64,000 bases of DNA from Clostridia bacterium (GTDB lineage Bacteria > Bacillota > Clostridia > Christensenellales > UBA1242). The notes under the pieces are model-generated. The model was not told where the DNA came from, did no database searches, and was given only the letters and a program-made list of their open reading frames with translations. How positions within the stretch are numbered: position 1 is the first letter of the stretch; each line of letters begins with the position of its first letter. Location: contig CAAGAO010000025.1 in assembly GCA_900767835.1 (NCBI GenBank), positions 30,483-94,482 of the forward strand. The letters are read 5' to 3'. The position numbers were made by a program, and so were the translations under genes. This document shows positions 62,864-64,000 of this stretch, one piece after another.

Positions 62864-63205
62864 TTATTCCTCTGCTTTTTTAATATTTTGTTGTTCTTCT
62901 TGTACTTCAAATCTAGCATTGATATAGGTGTCTACACGTTGAAAGTTCATATCATCCAATTCTAATAGTTTTTGGATGGTATTTTTTTTGTTGTCTGGAA
63001 TATATCCAATTTGATTGTTCCATTGTCGGCCACATAAATAGTCAATGCTGGTTCCGTAAACATTACTTAGTTTTATAAGTAGTTCTGGTTCTATTTTTGT
63101 TATATTGTTTTCTAATCTACTATATTTTTCTTGAGTAATGCCTATTTTGTCGGCTATTTCTTGTTGACTATATCCTGCCTGTTGTCTTAATTCTAATAAT
63201 TTCAT
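62864..63205 (-). CDS. XRE-family transcriptional repressor
   Basis: This 113-aa protein has an N-terminal HTH (GYSQQEIADKIGITQEKYSRLENNI) and a short C-terminal part, the layout of a small element repressor. GAGGTAAA precedes ATG. It is divergent from the genes starting at 63381, where the operator would lie. Confidence 0.9.
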   Translation of the reverse strand: MKLLELRQQAGYSQQEIADKIGITQEKYSRLENNITKIEPELLIKLSNVYGTSIDYLCGRQWNNQIGYIPDNKKNTIQKLLELDDMNFQRVDTYINARFEVQEEQQNIKKAEE

Positions 63206-63299
63206 TTTACCTCCTCGTGTTAATTATGCATTATTTGTATAAAAATTAAAACGTTTATGTTCGATTTTTATAAAATATACAAAAAGTCTATATTTTTAA

Positions 63300-63328
63300 T
63301 TGACAATTATAGAGAAATAATATAAAAT
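63300..63328 (+). promoter_or_regulatory. Promoter of the element's rightward genes
   Basis: TTGACA (63300-63305), a 17-bp spacer, and TAAAAT (63323-63328). It lies 120 bp from the XRE repressor start, in the divergent control region. Confidence 0.75.
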
Positions 63329-63380
63329 GTGGTTAATTGTTATAGAAAAATTCTATAAAATTTTAATTGGAGGTGTAAAA

Positions 63381-63641
63381 ATGGAAGATAAAGATATTGA
63401 CTTAAATGACGAAGAAAGACAAAGACTAGCACAAAAAATATGGGAAATACCATTCGCAAGTCAAAACTTACAAAAACTAACCAAAAAAGAACTCTTATTA
63501 TTATTTGAAGAAGTGCTTACACGAATTAGTTTCGAAAAAGAAGAATGGTGGGAACTAGATATAAAAGATATATTATTTGAGGAAAAATGTTGGCTAATAG
63601 AATGTTTAGATAGTGATTTTTTTAACAGAATGAAAGAGTAA
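63381..63641 (+). CDS. Small element protein, unknown
   Basis: This 86-aa acidic, helical protein starts at ATG 63381 after GGAGGTG. It reads DLNDEERQRLAQKIWEIPF and has no known motif. Translation from an earlier ATG at 63327 is unlikely because that codon overlaps the -10. Confidence 0.7.
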   Translation: MEDKDIDLNDEERQRLAQKIWEIPFASQNLQKLTKKELLLLFEEVLTRISFEKEEWWELDIKDILFEEKCWLIECLDSDFFNRMKE

Positions 63642-63656
63642 AAGGAGTGATTGAAG

Positions 63657-63776
63657 ATGAAAAATTTTGAGTTATACAACGAATATTGCATTTTGAAAGG
63701 AATAAGCGCTTGCAGATATGAGTCAATTAAACAATTTGCTAGTGACTATCCAGAATATTGCAGTTACAAAAAGTGA
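63657..63776 (+). CDS. Very small element protein, unknown
   Basis: This 39-aa protein follows AAAAGGAG. It is MKNFELYNEYCILKGI... with three cysteines and a basic end. No family was recognised; position and ribosome binding site support it. Confidence 0.55.
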   Translation: MKNFELYNEYCILKGISACRYESIKQFASDYPEYCSYKK

Positions 63777-63783
63777 GGCGCAT

Positions 63784-64000
63784 ATGGCAAAGGCACGTGA
63801 TTTTTATGTTCAGAAAGATAGTTTTTTTATCTTGTCTGATATAACCAAAGAGTTTATGCAAAAGCATAATCTACCGGGAACGGTGTCACAGTTCAAAGCA
63901 AGAGTTGTTTGCACTGTTCCATATAAGACTGTTTATACTGGTTGTTTTAATACACCAACAAAAGTATATCGTATAGCAGATTTTAAGCAACAACAAATGT
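63784..64000 (+). CDS. Partial element gene, unknown
   Basis: This open frame starts at ATG 63784 (MAKARDFYVQKDSFFILSD) and runs off the window after 72 codons. GTGAGG precedes it. It reads as a soluble mixed alpha/beta protein; no motif was recognised. Confidence 0.6.
   Translation, partial: MAKARDFYVQKDSFFILSDITKEFMQKHNLPGTVSQFKARVVCTVPYKTVYTGCFNTPTKVYRIADFKQQQM

Larger units (their letters stand above)
61536..64000. mobile_element. Left end of an integrative element at tRNA-Tyr
   Basis: A tyrosine integrase faces the tRNA-Tyr 3' end, followed by a divergent XRE repressor and small unknown genes that run off the window, a typical prophage or ICE left end. The right junction is not in view, so the att core cannot be defined. 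Confidence 0.7.

Noticed and set aside
63327..63380. Longer start for the 63381 gene
   Set aside because: The codon overlaps the -10 hexamer, and a far better ribosome binding site precedes ATG 63381.

Overview
The window is about 30% G+C, uses the standard bacterial code (TGA serves as a stop), has strong AGGAGG-type ribosome binding sites with frequent TTG and GTG starts, and carries many endospore genes. This points to a low-GC, spore-forming member of the Bacillota (Clostridia-like), probably an uncultured lineage. Nearly all genes lie on the + strand.

Layout. 110-2772: ybeY, era, a yqzL-like gene and recO. 2773-3362: a non-coding stretch full of palindromic repeats. 3363-9560: accessory genes (small membrane proteins, a large GLUG-repeat surface protein with its own promoter and terminator, an HTH protein, a cysteine-desulfurase-like protein facing a DUF3343 Se/S-carrier-like protein). 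9778-14503: polA, an M16 peptidase and engB, separated by structured intergenic DNA including a predicted four-way-junction (cloverleaf) element. 14769-18538: frr, a small gene, uppS, cdsA and an rseP with an inserted zinc ribbon. 18628-20184: a PolC-derived protein reduced to the N-terminal, OB and exonuclease domains. 20469-28715: rimP-nusA-ylxR-ylxQ-infB-rbfA-nrnA-truB, an endonuclease IV and an MBL hydrolase. 28785-34727: efp and the complete spoIIIAA-AH operon. 34900-38516: asp23, nusB, xseA, xseB, proS. 38634-39243: a roughly 610-nt structured RNA, read here as OLE RNA, followed by its membrane partner oapA. 40376-46696: argR, recN, spoIVB, a spoIIM-like gene, punA, dacF. 46916-55741: a site-2 protease, scpA, scpB, a DUF2953-like gene, ytfJ, a D,D-carboxypeptidase, rluB, a BaiN-type flavoprotein, a FakA fragment, cmk, plsC and a four-domain S1 protein. 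55815-60451: tRNA-Thr, a GNAT enzyme, a CPA2 antiporter, MgtC, and the spoIIA operon on the - strand. 60746-61535: five tRNAs (Pro, Met/Ile2, Asp, Phe, Thr) and then tRNA-Tyr. From about 61536 to the window end: the integrase end of an integrative element at tRNA-Tyr.

How it fits together. The window is mostly housekeeping (ribosome assembly, translation, repair, chromosome segregation, envelope lipids) plus the core sporulation programme (sigF switch, SpoIIIA channel, SpoIVB, SpoIIM-like, DacF, YtfJ). Three things stand out. First, an OLE RNA/OapA pair sits between proS and argR, a locus where ispA and dxs are usual neighbours. Second, the isoprenoid genes dxr, ispG, ispA, dxs and ispH are all missing from their usual positions. 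Third, the polC locus retains only a proofreading-type remnant. All functional calls come from reading motifs and gene order; no search or folding program was run.
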